This document shows positions 1 to 6,907 of a DNA stretch of 18,713 nt, one piece after another. Below the pieces are notes generated by a model, which had not been told where the DNA came from, did no database searches, and saw nothing but the letters and a program-made list of their open reading frames with translations. Every line of letters begins with the position of its first letter. Within the stretch, counting starts at the first letter, position 1. A program made the translations under genes and the position numbers. Origin of the DNA: JBDLRH01 sp039800165 (GTDB lineage: Bacteria; Pseudomonadota; Gammaproteobacteria; Burkholderiales; Burkholderiaceae_C); NCBI GenBank assembly GCA_039800165.1, contig JBDLRH010000034.1, forward strand, positions 1 through 18,713. The letters run 5' to 3'.

Positions 1-156
1 GAGGATGTGTACCGCCTCGATGCCGATTCCTTCGAGCTCGCGATTCAGGTGCTGAAGGAATGGCGGCTGGACCGTTACTACATGGGCAAGGCCAAGCTGT
101 TCGACCTGTCTTGGCAGACACGAGAACTGCACGTGTCGGGTCAGTCGCCGAGCTGA
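1..156 (+). CDS. C-terminal end of an unidentified protein (5' partial)
   Basis: Frame 1 is open from the left edge to a TGA at 154-156 and gives the last 51 residues of a protein that begins outside the window. The visible part starts EDVYRLDADSFELAI, continues through VLKEWRLDRYYMGKAKLF and ends in a polar tail, HVSGQSPS. It is a charged, soluble-looking segment with no membrane span and no motif I can name. A strong terminator follows 22 bases after the stop, so this is the end of a transcription unit separate from the pst genes. Its position before pstS invites a guess at a phosphate-related enzyme, but the residues do not let me identify a family. That it is a real coding end is supported by the open frame, the codon usage and the terminator. 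Confidence 0.7.
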   Translation, partial: EDVYRLDADSFELAIQVLKEWRLDRYYMGKAKLFDLSWQTRELHVSGQSPS

Positions 157-178
157 GCCCCGTTTCCGCTTCTTGTCC

Positions 179-208
179 AGGCCGCCTTCCGGGCGGCCTT
201 TGTTTTGT
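179..208 (+). terminator. Rho-independent terminator after the left-edge gene
   Basis: An 8-bp perfect stem (AGGCCGCC at 179-186 paired with GGCGGCCT at 192-199) closes a 5-base loop, TTCCG. It is followed by a T-rich run, TTTGTTTT, at 199-206. It lies 22 bases after the stop of the upstream gene and 68 bases before pstS. Its T-tract merges into the first half of the proposed Pho box. Confidence 0.88.
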
Positions 209-238
209 CACGGAGATGTCATAAAGCGCCGATAGCCT
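205..238 (+). promoter_or_regulatory. Candidate Pho box and promoter of pstS
   Basis: Two direct 7-mers with 11-base periodicity resemble the PhoB half-site CTGTCAT: TTGTCAC at 205-211 (5 of 7) and ATGTCAT at 216-222 (6 of 7), separated by GGAG. A degenerate third unit, CGCCGAT at 227-233 (3 of 7), follows after AAAG. The 11-base repeat spacing is the known arrangement of PhoB sites, where the box replaces the -35 element. Ten bases after the second repeat, TAGCCT at 233-238 is a poor but correctly placed -10 candidate. The sites and spacing are seen directly; PhoB binding is inferred from family knowledge and from the phosphate operon downstream. Confidence 0.68.
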
Positions 239-275
239 TCACAGGGTCGTTCAACCCACCCCCGAAAGGTTTTTC

Positions 276-1301
276 ATGAAGCGCAATTTCCTCAAGGCGG
301 TCGCCGCCGCCACCGTTGCCCTGACCTTCGCTGGCGTGGCCCATGCCGCCGACATCACGGGCGCCGGCGCCACGTTCCCGTTCCCGATTTACGCCAAGTG
401 GGCCGAGGCCTACAAGAAGCAGACCAACGTGGGCCTGAACTACCAGTCGATCGGCTCGTCGGGCGGCATTCGCCAGATCCGCGCGAAGACGGTGACCTTC
501 GGCGCCACCGACGCGCCGGTCAAGGGCGAAGAGCTCGACAAGGACGGCATGGTGCAGTTCCCGGCCATCATTGGTGGCACGGTACCAGTGATCAACCTCG
601 ACGGCTTCAAGCCGGGCGAACTGCGCGTGACCGGCCCGGTACTGGCCGAGATGTTCCTGGGCACCATCAGCAAGTGGAATGACCCGAAGCTAGCCGCCTT
701 GAACCCGGGCAAGAAGCTGCCCGATACCGCCATCACCGTGGTGCACCGCGCTGACGGCTCGGGCACCACCTTCAACTGGACGGACTACCTCACGGTAATC
801 AGCAAGGAGTGGGCCGACAAGGTGGGCCGCGGTGCGGCCGTCAAATGGCCGGCGGCCACCTCGGTGGGCGGCAAGGGCAACGAAGGCGTCGCTGCCAACG
901 TCAACCGCATCAAGGGCTCGCTGGGCTATGTGGAATACGCCTACGTCAAGAAGAACAACATGAACTTCATGCAGCTGCAAAACGCGGATGGCAAGTATGT
1001 GTCGCCGGACGACACGACCTTTGCCGCGGCCGCCGCAGGTGCCGACTGGTTCAGCGTGCCCGGCATGGGCATCTCGATGGTCAATGCCAAGGGTGCCAAT
1101 TCCTGGCCGGTCAGCACGGCTTCGTTCATCCTGATGTACAAGCAGCCGGGCGACAAGGCAGCGTCTGCCGAGGCGCTGAAGTTCTTTGACTGGGCCTTCA
1201 AAAACGGCAAGAAGATGGCTGAGGAGCTGGACTACGTGCCGCTGCCCGATGCCCTGACCGAGCAGATTCGCACCCGCGTCTGGAGCCAGATCCAGCGCTG
1301 A
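276..1301 (+). CDS. pstS: Periplasmic phosphate-binding protein PstS
   Basis: This is the high-affinity periplasmic receptor that delivers inorganic phosphate to the PstCAB transporter. The 341-residue product has a classical signal peptide (MKRNF, a hydrophobic core, then AHA followed by ADITG), with likely cleavage after residue 24. The mature N-terminus carries GAGATFPFPIYAKW and GSSGGIRQI. The ligand loop RADGSGTT lies at about residues 158-165, and GATDAP and GYVEYAY are further family hallmarks; all closely resemble E. coli PstS in order and spacing. GAAAGG at 264-269 is a ribosome site 6 bases before the ATG, which fixes the start. It is the first gene of the pst-pho locus, downstream of the candidate Pho box. 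A strong hairpin follows its stop, suggesting pstS is made in excess over the membrane parts. The identification is secure. Confidence 0.98.
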   Translation: MKRNFLKAVAAATVALTFAGVAHAADITGAGATFPFPIYAKWAEAYKKQTNVGLNYQSIGSSGGIRQIRAKTVTFGATDAPVKGEELDKDGMVQFPAIIGGTVPVINLDGFKPGELRVTGPVLAEMFLGTISKWNDPKLAALNPGKKLPDTAITVVHRADGSGTTFNWTDYLTVISKEWADKVGRGAAVKWPAATSVGGKGNEGVAANVNRIKGSLGYVEYAYVKKNNMNFMQLQNADGKYVSPDDTTFAAAAAGADWFSVPGMGISMVNAKGANSWPVSTASFILMYKQPGDKAASAEALKFFDWAFKNGKKMAEELDYVPLPDALTEQIRTRVWSQIQR

Positions 1302-1313
1302 CGCGACCGTGGC

Positions 1314-1347
1314 CCTGCCTGACGTGACGCGGTGCACGGCAGGCAGG
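1314..1347 (+). other. Stem-loop between pstS and pstC
   Basis: CCTGCCTG at 1314-1321 pairs perfectly with CAGGCAGG at 1340-1347. After one A-G mismatch, CGTG at 1323-1326 pairs with CACG at 1335-1338, leaving the 8-base loop ACGCGGTG. No T-run follows, so it is not a normal rho-independent terminator. It begins 13 bases after the pstS stop, in an otherwise non-coding 118-base gap. A likely role is protecting or defining the 3' end of a pstS-only transcript or attenuating read-through; that role is inference. Confidence 0.6.
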
Positions 1348-1419
1348 CTTTCGCACATCCAAGCCCGACCCATCTGCATTGCCCTCAAAATGCCAGTGAC
1401 GACCGCCACAGGAGCCACC

Positions 1420-2400
1420 ATGCCTGATGTTCAGCCGGATGAGGGACGCGGCCAGCAGCAAATGCTGGCGATCGCGTCGCGCCAGCGTCTTCAGGACACG
1501 GTGTTCCATCGCCTGACGCAGCTGTTTTCCTTGCTGGTTCTGGTGGCACTGCTGGGCATCATTGCTTCGCTGCTGGTCAAGGCGTGGCCGGCCTTCCACA
1601 AGTTTGGCCTGCAGTTCATCTGGCGAGTGGAGTGGGACATCGTCAACGAAGAATTCGGGGCCGCCATCGCCATCTTCGGCACGCTGGCCAGCGCCGGTAT
1701 CGCCCTGCTGATTGCCGTGCCGCTGGCCTTTGGCATTGCGCTGTTCCTCACCGAAACCTGCCCGACGTGGCTGCGCAGGCCGCTCGGTACCGCAATCGAG
1801 CTGCTGGCAGCGGTGCCGTCCATCATCTACGGCATGTTTGGCCTGTTCGTCTTTGCGCCGCTGTTTGCCGACTACGTTCAGATCCCGGTGAAAGAGGTGA
1901 TGGAGGGCATGCCGATCGTGGGCTTCCTGTTCGGGGGCGCGACCAACGGCATCGGCATCCTGGCGGCGGGCATCATCCTGGCCTTCATGGTGCTGCCTTT
2001 CATTGCAGCGGTGATGCGCGACGTGTTCGAGATCGTGCCGTCCATCCTGCGCGAATCGGCCTATGGCCTGGGCTGCACCACCTGGGAGGTGGTGCGCCGC
2101 GTGGTGCTGCCGTACACCAACAAGGGCGTGATCGGCGGCGTGATGCTGGGGCTGGGGCGTGCGCTGGGCGAAACCATGGCGGTCACTTTCGTGATCGGCA
2201 ACGCCAACCGGTTGCCCACCACCGTCTTTTCGCCGGGTACATCCATCGCTTCGACCCTGGCCAACGAGTTCGCCGAGGCGGCCGACTTTCACCTGTCCAC
2301 GCTGTTCGCGCTGGGCCTGCTGCTGTTCGTCATCACCTTCATCGTGCTGGCGCTGGCCAAGATCCTGATCATCCGCACCGAGCGTGCCAAGGGCATCTGA
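1420..2400 (+). CDS. pstC: Phosphate ABC transporter permease PstC
   Basis: This is one of the two inner-membrane permeases of the phosphate importer, pairing with PstA. I chose ATG 1420 (326 residues) because ACAGGAG at 1408-1414 sits 5 bases upstream and the length then fits the family (E. coli PstC is about 319). The frame stays open upstream to a GTG at 1309, but that stretch contains the pstS/pstC hairpin and reads like non-coding sequence. The protein has a first membrane span (FSLLVLVALLGIIASLLV), a long periplasmic loop, then about five more spans. The cytoplasmic coupling segment ESAYGLGCTTWEVVRRVVLP contacts the ATPase in this family, and GRALGETMAVTFVIGN is typical of PstC. It ends 9 bases before pstA. 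Confidence 0.97.
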   Translation: MPDVQPDEGRGQQQMLAIASRQRLQDTVFHRLTQLFSLLVLVALLGIIASLLVKAWPAFHKFGLQFIWRVEWDIVNEEFGAAIAIFGTLASAGIALLIAVPLAFGIALFLTETCPTWLRRPLGTAIELLAAVPSIIYGMFGLFVFAPLFADYVQIPVKEVMEGMPIVGFLFGGATNGIGILAAGIILAFMVLPFIAAVMRDVFEIVPSILRESAYGLGCTTWEVVRRVVLPYTNKGVIGGVMLGLGRALGETMAVTFVIGNANRLPTTVFSPGTSIASTLANEFAEAADFHLSTLFALGLLLFVITFIVLALAKILIIRTERAKGI

Positions 2401-2409
2401 GGACCTGAA

Positions 2410-3267
2410 ATGAACCAGATGAACATGGGCTTGTACGCAAAGCGCCGCCGCGCCAACTGGGTGGGCCTGACGCTGTCGATGGCCGCCATGGGCCTGGGCC
2501 TGGCGGTGCTGCTGTGGATTCTTTTCATCCTGTTCAAGAACGGCCTGTCGGCGATCGACCTGGCCATGTTCACCAAGGACACGCCGGCTCCGGGCAGCGA
2601 AGGCGGCGGCCTGCGCAACGCCATCGTCGGCAGCCTGATGATGCTGGCACTGACCGTGGTGGTGTCCACGCCCATCGGCATTCTGGCGGGGGTGTACCTG
2701 GCTGAATACGGCGACACCAGCAAGACGGCCGAGCTCACCCGCTTCGTCACCGACATCATGCTGTCGGCACCATCCATCGTTCTGGGGCTGTTCGTGTACG
2801 CGATTGCGGTGGCCACGGTGGGCAATTTCTCTGGCTACGCAGGCAGCCTGGCGCTGTCGCTGATTGCCATTCCGGTGGTGGTACGTACCACAGAGAACAT
2901 GCTGCGCCTGGTGCCAGGCAGCCTGCGCGAGGCGGCCTTTGCCCTCGGCGCCCCGCGCTGGAAAGTCGCGCTGATGGTGACGCTGCGTGCCGCACGTGCC
3001 GGCGTGATCACCGGCGTGCTGCTGGCGGTGGCCCGCATCAGTGGCGAGACGGCGCCGCTGCTGTTCACTGCGCTGAACAACCAGTTCTTCAACGCCGACA
3101 TGACCCAGCCGATGGCCAACCTGCCGGTGGTGATCTTCCAGTTCGCGATGAGCCCGTACGACAACTGGATACGCCTGGCCTGGGGCGGTGCGCTGCTGAT
3201 CACGCTGGCGGTGCTGACGCTCAACATCATCGCCCGTGTCTGGTTCCGCGACCGCACGCAGTCCTGA
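2410..3267 (+). CDS. pstA: Phosphate ABC transporter permease PstA
   Basis: This is the second permease subunit of the PstSCAB phosphate importer. The product is 285 residues, near the E. coli length of 296, with about six membrane spans. The first is GLGLAVLLWILFILF near the N-terminus. The ATPase-coupling segment REAAFALGAPRWKVALMVT is followed by the conserved ARISGETAPLLFTALNNQF. GAGGA at 2399-2403, overlapping the pstC stop, is 6 bases before ATG 2410 and supports this start, although ATGs at 2419 and 2425 are in frame close behind. The 9-base gap to pstC implies translational coupling and balanced production of the two permeases. Confidence 0.97.
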   Translation: MNQMNMGLYAKRRRANWVGLTLSMAAMGLGLAVLLWILFILFKNGLSAIDLAMFTKDTPAPGSEGGGLRNAIVGSLMMLALTVVVSTPIGILAGVYLAEYGDTSKTAELTRFVTDIMLSAPSIVLGLFVYAIAVATVGNFSGYAGSLALSLIAIPVVVRTTENMLRLVPGSLREAAFALGAPRWKVALMVTLRAARAGVITGVLLAVARISGETAPLLFTALNNQFFNADMTQPMANLPVVIFQFAMSPYDNWIRLAWGGALLITLAVLTLNIIARVWFRDRTQS

Positions 3268-3291
3268 CCCCTCCATTCATCCACCAGCACC

Positions 3292-4080
3292 ATGACCACC
3301 CTTGAAGCCGACCGCGCAGTGCAGACCCGCAATGCGATCGAGGTGCGCAACCTCAACTTCTACTACGGCAAGTTCCACGGCCTGAAGAACGTGTCGATGG
3401 ACATCGTCGAGCGCAAGGTCACGGCCTTCATCGGCCCTTCGGGTTGCGGCAAGTCCACGCTGCTGCGCACCTTGAACCGCATGTACAGCCTGTACCCGGG
3501 CCAGCGCGCGGAAGGCGAGATCAACTTCTACGGGCAGAACATCCTGGACGACAAGCAGGACCTGAACCTGCTGCGTGCGCGGATCGGCATGGTGTTCCAG
3601 AAGCCCACGCCGTTTCCGATGTCGATCTACGACAACATCGCCTTTGGTGTGCGGCTGTACGAAGACCTCAACCGCAGCGAGATGGATGACCGCGTCGAAT
3701 GGGCCCTGACCAAGGCAGCGCTGTGGAACGAGGTGAAGGACAAGCTCAACCAGAGCGGCCTGTCGCTGTCGGGCGGCCAGCAGCAGCGCCTGTGCATTGC
3801 ACGCAGCGTGGCGGTCAAGCCCTCGGTGCTGCTGCTCGACGAGCCCACTTCCGCGCTGGACCCGATTTCCACCGGCAAGGTCGAGGAGCTGGTGCACGAG
3901 CTCAAGAACGACTACACGATCGCGATCGTCACGCACAACATGCAGCAGGCAGCGCGCGTGTCGGACTTCACCACCTACATGTACCTGGGCGAACTCATCG
4001 AGTACGGCGTGACAAGCGAGATCTTCGTCAAGCCCACGCGCCAGGAGACTGAGGATTACATCACCGGAAGGTTCGGCTGA
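3292..4080 (+). CDS. pstB: Phosphate ABC transporter ATP-binding protein PstB
   Basis: This cytoplasmic ATPase powers phosphate import through PstC and PstA. The 262-residue product carries every nucleotide-binding motif. Walker A GPSGCGKST is at 48-56, and the Q-loop region with the PstB-typical VFQKPTPFPMSIYDNI starts near 101. The signature LSGGQQQ is at 159-165, Walker B LLLDEPTSALDP at 180-191, and the switch histidine is H215 in VTHNMQQAARVSD. The 24-base gap after pstA contains no good ribosome site, only CCACCAGCACC, so the start rests on family length and the leading ATG. The gene ends one base before the phoU start codon, consistent with coupled production of PstB and PhoU. Confidence 0.98.
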   Translation: MTTLEADRAVQTRNAIEVRNLNFYYGKFHGLKNVSMDIVERKVTAFIGPSGCGKSTLLRTLNRMYSLYPGQRAEGEINFYGQNILDDKQDLNLLRARIGMVFQKPTPFPMSIYDNIAFGVRLYEDLNRSEMDDRVEWALTKAALWNEVKDKLNQSGLSLSGGQQQRLCIARSVAVKPSVLLLDEPTSALDPISTGKVEELVHELKNDYTIAIVTHNMQQAARVSDFTTYMYLGELIEYGVTSEIFVKPTRQETEDYITGRFG

Positions 4081-4081
4081 C

Positions 4082-4783
4082 ATGAGCGACAAGCACCTAT
4101 CAAGCCAGTTCGACAGCGAACTCAACAGCGTCTCGGCGCACGTCATGGCCATGGGTGGCCTGGTGGAGTCGCAGATTGCGGATGCGATCTACGCGCTGTC
4201 CCAGTTCAGCGCCGAGGTGGCCGACCGGGTCATCCAGACCGAAGAGCGTGTAAACGCGGCCGAGGTCGAGATCGACCGCGAGCTGTCCACCATCATCGCG
4301 CGGCGCCAGCCGACGGCCGTGGACCTGCGGCTGCTGATCGCGATCTCCAAGACCACCGCCAACCTCGAGCGGGTGGGTGATGAGGCCACGCGCATCGCGC
4401 GGATGGTCAAGTCCATCATCGACAGCGGGGCGGCGCGTGAATTGCCGTCGTCGTCGATCCGGCTCGCGGCCGACATGGCGCTGGCATTGCTGCGCAAGTC
4501 GCTGGATGCCTTCGCGCGCCTGGACGCGGCAGAGGCCCTGGACATCATCAAGCAGGACAACGAAATCGACCGCGAATACAACAGCTTTCTGCGCAAGCTG
4601 ATCACCTACATGATGGAAGACGCCAAGACGATCTCGCCCAGCCTCGACCTGCTGTTCGTGGCCAAGGCGATCGAGCGCATCGGCGACCATGCGAAGAACA
4701 TCGCCGAGTTCACCATCTACATCGTCAAGGGCGCCGATATCCGCCACGCGCCCCTGTCGAAGGTGGAGTCGACTGTCCGATGA
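4082..4783 (+). CDS. phoU: Phosphate signalling regulator PhoU
   Basis: PhoU is the cytoplasmic go-between that restrains PhoR kinase activity when the Pst transporter signals sufficient phosphate. The 233-residue all-helical product has the expected two tandem three-helix repeats, each with its acidic metal-binding signature: ERVGDEA at 96-102 and ERIGDHA at 198-204. The N-terminal SQFDSELNSV and the stretch RRQPTAVDLRLL are also typical. GGAAGG at 4066-4071, inside the end of pstB, serves as ribosome site about 10 bases before ATG 4082. The stop overlaps the phoB start (ATGA at 4780-4783), which ties PhoU and PhoB translation together. Confidence 0.97.
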   Translation: MSDKHLSSQFDSELNSVSAHVMAMGGLVESQIADAIYALSQFSAEVADRVIQTEERVNAAEVEIDRELSTIIARRQPTAVDLRLLIAISKTTANLERVGDEATRIARMVKSIIDSGAARELPSSSIRLAADMALALLRKSLDAFARLDAAEALDIIKQDNEIDREYNSFLRKLITYMMEDAKTISPSLDLLFVAKAIERIGDHAKNIAEFTIYIVKGADIRHAPLSKVESTVR

Positions 4784-5481
4784 AGCTGCATCCGCGCGTC
4801 CTGATCGTCGAGGACGAGTCGTCGATTGCCGAGCTGATTGCCGTGAACCTGCGGCACAACGGCTTCAGCCCGGTGTGGGCCAGTGACGGTGAAGCGGCCC
4901 AGCGCGAACTCGATGCGGTGCTGCCCGATGTGATCCTGCTCGACTGGATGCTGCCGGGCGCCAGCGGTGTGCAACTGGCGCGCAAGTGGCGCGCCGATTC
5001 GCGTACCAAGGCCGTTCCGATCCTGATGCTGACCGCGCGCAGCGACGAGCCCGACAAGGTGATGGGCCTGGACGCCGGGGCGGACGACTACATCACCAAG
5101 CCGTTCTCCACACAAGAGATGCTGGCGCGCATCCGAGCGGTGCTGCGTCGCCGCGCGCCCGAGCAGGTGCACGACAGCATCACCCTGGGCGAGCTGCTGC
5201 TCGATGGTGCGGCGCACCGGGTGCTGTGGCGGGGTCAGCCGCTCAAGATGGGCCCCACCGAGTTCCGGCTGCTGCACTTCCTGATGAAGCACGCCGAGCG
5301 GGTGCACAGCCGCGGGCAGCTGCTCGACAAGGTGTGGGGCGACCATGTGTTCATCGAAGAACGCACGGTGGATGTCCACATCAAGCGGCTGCGCGAGTCG
5401 CTGGGGGAGGCAGCCGCCATGGTCGAGACGGTGCGCGGTGCCGGCTATCGCTTCACCGCCCAGCCGGTCGCCAGCACCTGA
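4780..5481 (+). CDS. phoB: Phosphate regulon response regulator PhoB
   Basis: This is an OmpR-family response regulator that, once phosphorylated by PhoR, activates Pho-box promoters. The 233-residue product has a receiver domain with the acidic pair E11/D12 (VEDES), phospho-acceptor D55 in LLDWMLPG, T85 in MLTAR and K107 in DYITKPF. A winged-helix DNA-binding domain follows from about residue 130, with MGPTEFRLLHFLM and RTVDVHIKRLRESLG typical of PhoB rather than generic OmpR proteins. It overlaps phoU by 4 bases. With phoR downstream and a candidate Pho box before pstS, the gene probably takes part in positive autoregulation. The 76-base gap to phoR holds a strong stem-loop. Confidence 0.97.
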   Translation: MKLHPRVLIVEDESSIAELIAVNLRHNGFSPVWASDGEAAQRELDAVLPDVILLDWMLPGASGVQLARKWRADSRTKAVPILMLTARSDEPDKVMGLDAGADDYITKPFSTQEMLARIRAVLRRRAPEQVHDSITLGELLLDGAAHRVLWRGQPLKMGPTEFRLLHFLMKHAERVHSRGQLLDKVWGDHVFIEERTVDVHIKRLRESLGEAAAMVETVRGAGYRFTAQPVAST

Positions 5482-5509
5482 GGCCGTTTCCAGGGGCCAG
5501 GGGCGCCCT

Positions 5510-5541
5510 GCGGCCCGGCGTGTGCCCGCCTTCCGGGCCGC
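5510..5541 (+). other. Stem-loop between phoB and phoR
   Basis: GCGGCCCGG at 5510-5518 is perfectly complementary to CCGGGCCGC at 5533-5541, a 9-bp GC-only stem around a 14-base loop. It ends 16 bases before the phoR ATG, in the place where a ribosome site would be expected. GTGTTAAC follows, which is not a T-run. Possible roles are limiting phoR translation relative to phoB, or partial transcription attenuation; both are inference. Confidence 0.55.
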
Positions 5542-5557
5542 GTGTTAACTTCAAGCC

Positions 5558-6907
5558 ATGTGGACCGGTTTTGTTCTGACGCTGCTGCTGGCGGTGCTGG
5601 CGGGCGTGGCCGGGGTGGTGCTGGGTGGCGCCGCCTGGGGCGCCCCTGCGGCTTGCGCGATGCTGGTGCTGCGTCTGGTGCTGGATGCGCGGTCGGGCGG
5701 GCGGCTGATCGAGGCGCTGCGCCGCGATGCGCTTTCCGAGGTGATGTCGCGCGGCGGCGGCACCTGGGGCGAAGTGGCGCACCGGCTGTCCAAGCTGCTG
5801 CGTCAGCGCGAGGAGCGTCAGCGCCAAAGCGAAGAGCGTCTGCAGGAATTTCTGGTGGCTCTGGAGAACTCGCCCAACGGCGTTGTGCTGCTGGACGAGC
5901 AGGGCCGCATCGAGTGGTGCAACCAGACGGCAGCCCAGCACTTCGGATTTGATGCCAAGCGCGACCGCATGCAGCATGTGACCCATCTGGTGCGCGACCC
6001 GGCGTTCAGCGGCTACCTCGCGTCGTGGAACTACAGCCGCGAGATCGTACTGCCGGTGATGGTGCCCGGCTCGGCGCCGCTCAAGCTGGCGGTGCAGGCG
6101 CACCCGTATGCCGGCAACCGCCGCTTGCTGCTCAGCCGCGACGTCACCGCGGTAGAGCAGGCCGAGGCGATGCGCCGCGACTTCGTGGCCAATGTGTCGC
6201 ACGAGATCCGCACGCCGCTGACGGTGCTGGCGGGCTTTGTCGAGACCATGCAGACGCTGGACCTGGCCGAAGCCGACCGGCAGCGCTACCTGGGCCTGAT
6301 GGCGCAGCAATCGCAGCGCATGCAGACGCTGGTGAGTGACCTGCTCACCCTGTCGCGGCTGGAAGGCAGCCCGGCGCCGGGCTTGCTGGAGTGGCATCGC
6401 GTGTCCGGTTTGACGCAGGCCTGCGAACTCGAGGCGCGCACGCTGTCGGGGTTGGTCACGCAGGGGCAGGGCCACCGGTTGGCCTTCGCGGTGCCCGAGG
6501 ACGCGGAGATCTGCGGCGCGGGCAGCGAACTGCAAAGCGCCATGTCCAACCTGCTGAGCAATGCCATCCGCTACACCCCGGCCGGTGGCAGCATCGATGT
6601 GTCGTGGACGATGCATGCCGACGGGCGCGCCGAATACCGGGTGCGCGACAGCGGCCCGGGCATCGCCCCGGAGCATCTGGGGCGGCTGACCGAGCGCTTT
6701 TACCGGGTGGACCGCAGCCGCTCGCGCGAGACCGGCGGCACCGGGCTGGGTCTTGCCATCGTCAAGCATGTGGTGCAGCGCCACGGCGGCGAGATCCGCA
6801 TCGAAAGCGTGGTGGGGCAGGGCTCGAGCTTCGGCTTCGTGCTGCCGGCGTCGCGGGTGCGGCGCGTCACGCCGGTGGAGGCCGGCGCGACACCCGAAGC
6901 AGCATGA
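5558..6907 (+). CDS. phoR: Phosphate regulon sensor histidine kinase PhoR
   Basis: This is the membrane-bound kinase/phosphatase that sets PhoB phosphorylation in response to PstSCAB-PhoU status. The 449-residue product has two adjacent N-terminal hydrophobic segments (about 3-23 and 27-42) with almost no periplasmic domain, as expected for PhoR, which does not bind phosphate directly. A charged linker and a PAS-like domain (about 95-195) come next. Then comes the phospho-acceptor H215 in FVANVSHEIRTPL, the N-box around N331/N335, the G1 box DSGPGIA at 364-370 and the G2 box GGTGLGLA at 393-400. No clear ribosome site precedes ATG 5558, and a hairpin occupies that region. Its last 41 bases overlap the convergent MATE gene. 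Confidence 0.96.
   Translation: MWTGFVLTLLLAVLAGVAGVVLGGAAWGAPAACAMLVLRLVLDARSGGRLIEALRRDALSEVMSRGGGTWGEVAHRLSKLLRQREERQRQSEERLQEFLVALENSPNGVVLLDEQGRIEWCNQTAAQHFGFDAKRDRMQHVTHLVRDPAFSGYLASWNYSREIVLPVMVPGSAPLKLAVQAHPYAGNRRLLLSRDVTAVEQAEAMRRDFVANVSHEIRTPLTVLAGFVETMQTLDLAEADRQRYLGLMAQQSQRMQTLVSDLLTLSRLEGSPAPGLLEWHRVSGLTQACELEARTLSGLVTQGQGHRLAFAVPEDAEICGAGSELQSAMSNLLSNAIRYTPAGGSIDVSWTMHADGRAEYRVRDSGPGIAPEHLGRLTERFYRVDRSRSRETGGTGLGLAIVKHVVQRHGGEIRIESVVGQGSSFGFVLPASRVRRVTPVEAGATPEAA

Noticed and set aside
1..156. Assigning the left-edge fragment to ppx, ppk or glmM because of the phosphate neighbourhood
   Set aside because: The 51 visible residues do not match the C-terminal ends of those proteins as I know them.
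1309..1419. N-terminal extension of PstC from GTG 1309
   Set aside because: The strong ribosome site before ATG 1420, the family length and the hairpin at 1314-1347 all favour the shorter protein. ATG 1390 also lacks a ribosome site.
1198..3276. 692-codon minus-strand open frame opposite pstC and pstA
   Set aside because: Its product is a Gln/His/Arg-rich low-complexity sequence, and pstC and pstA on the plus strand are certain. It is a by-product of high GC at third positions.
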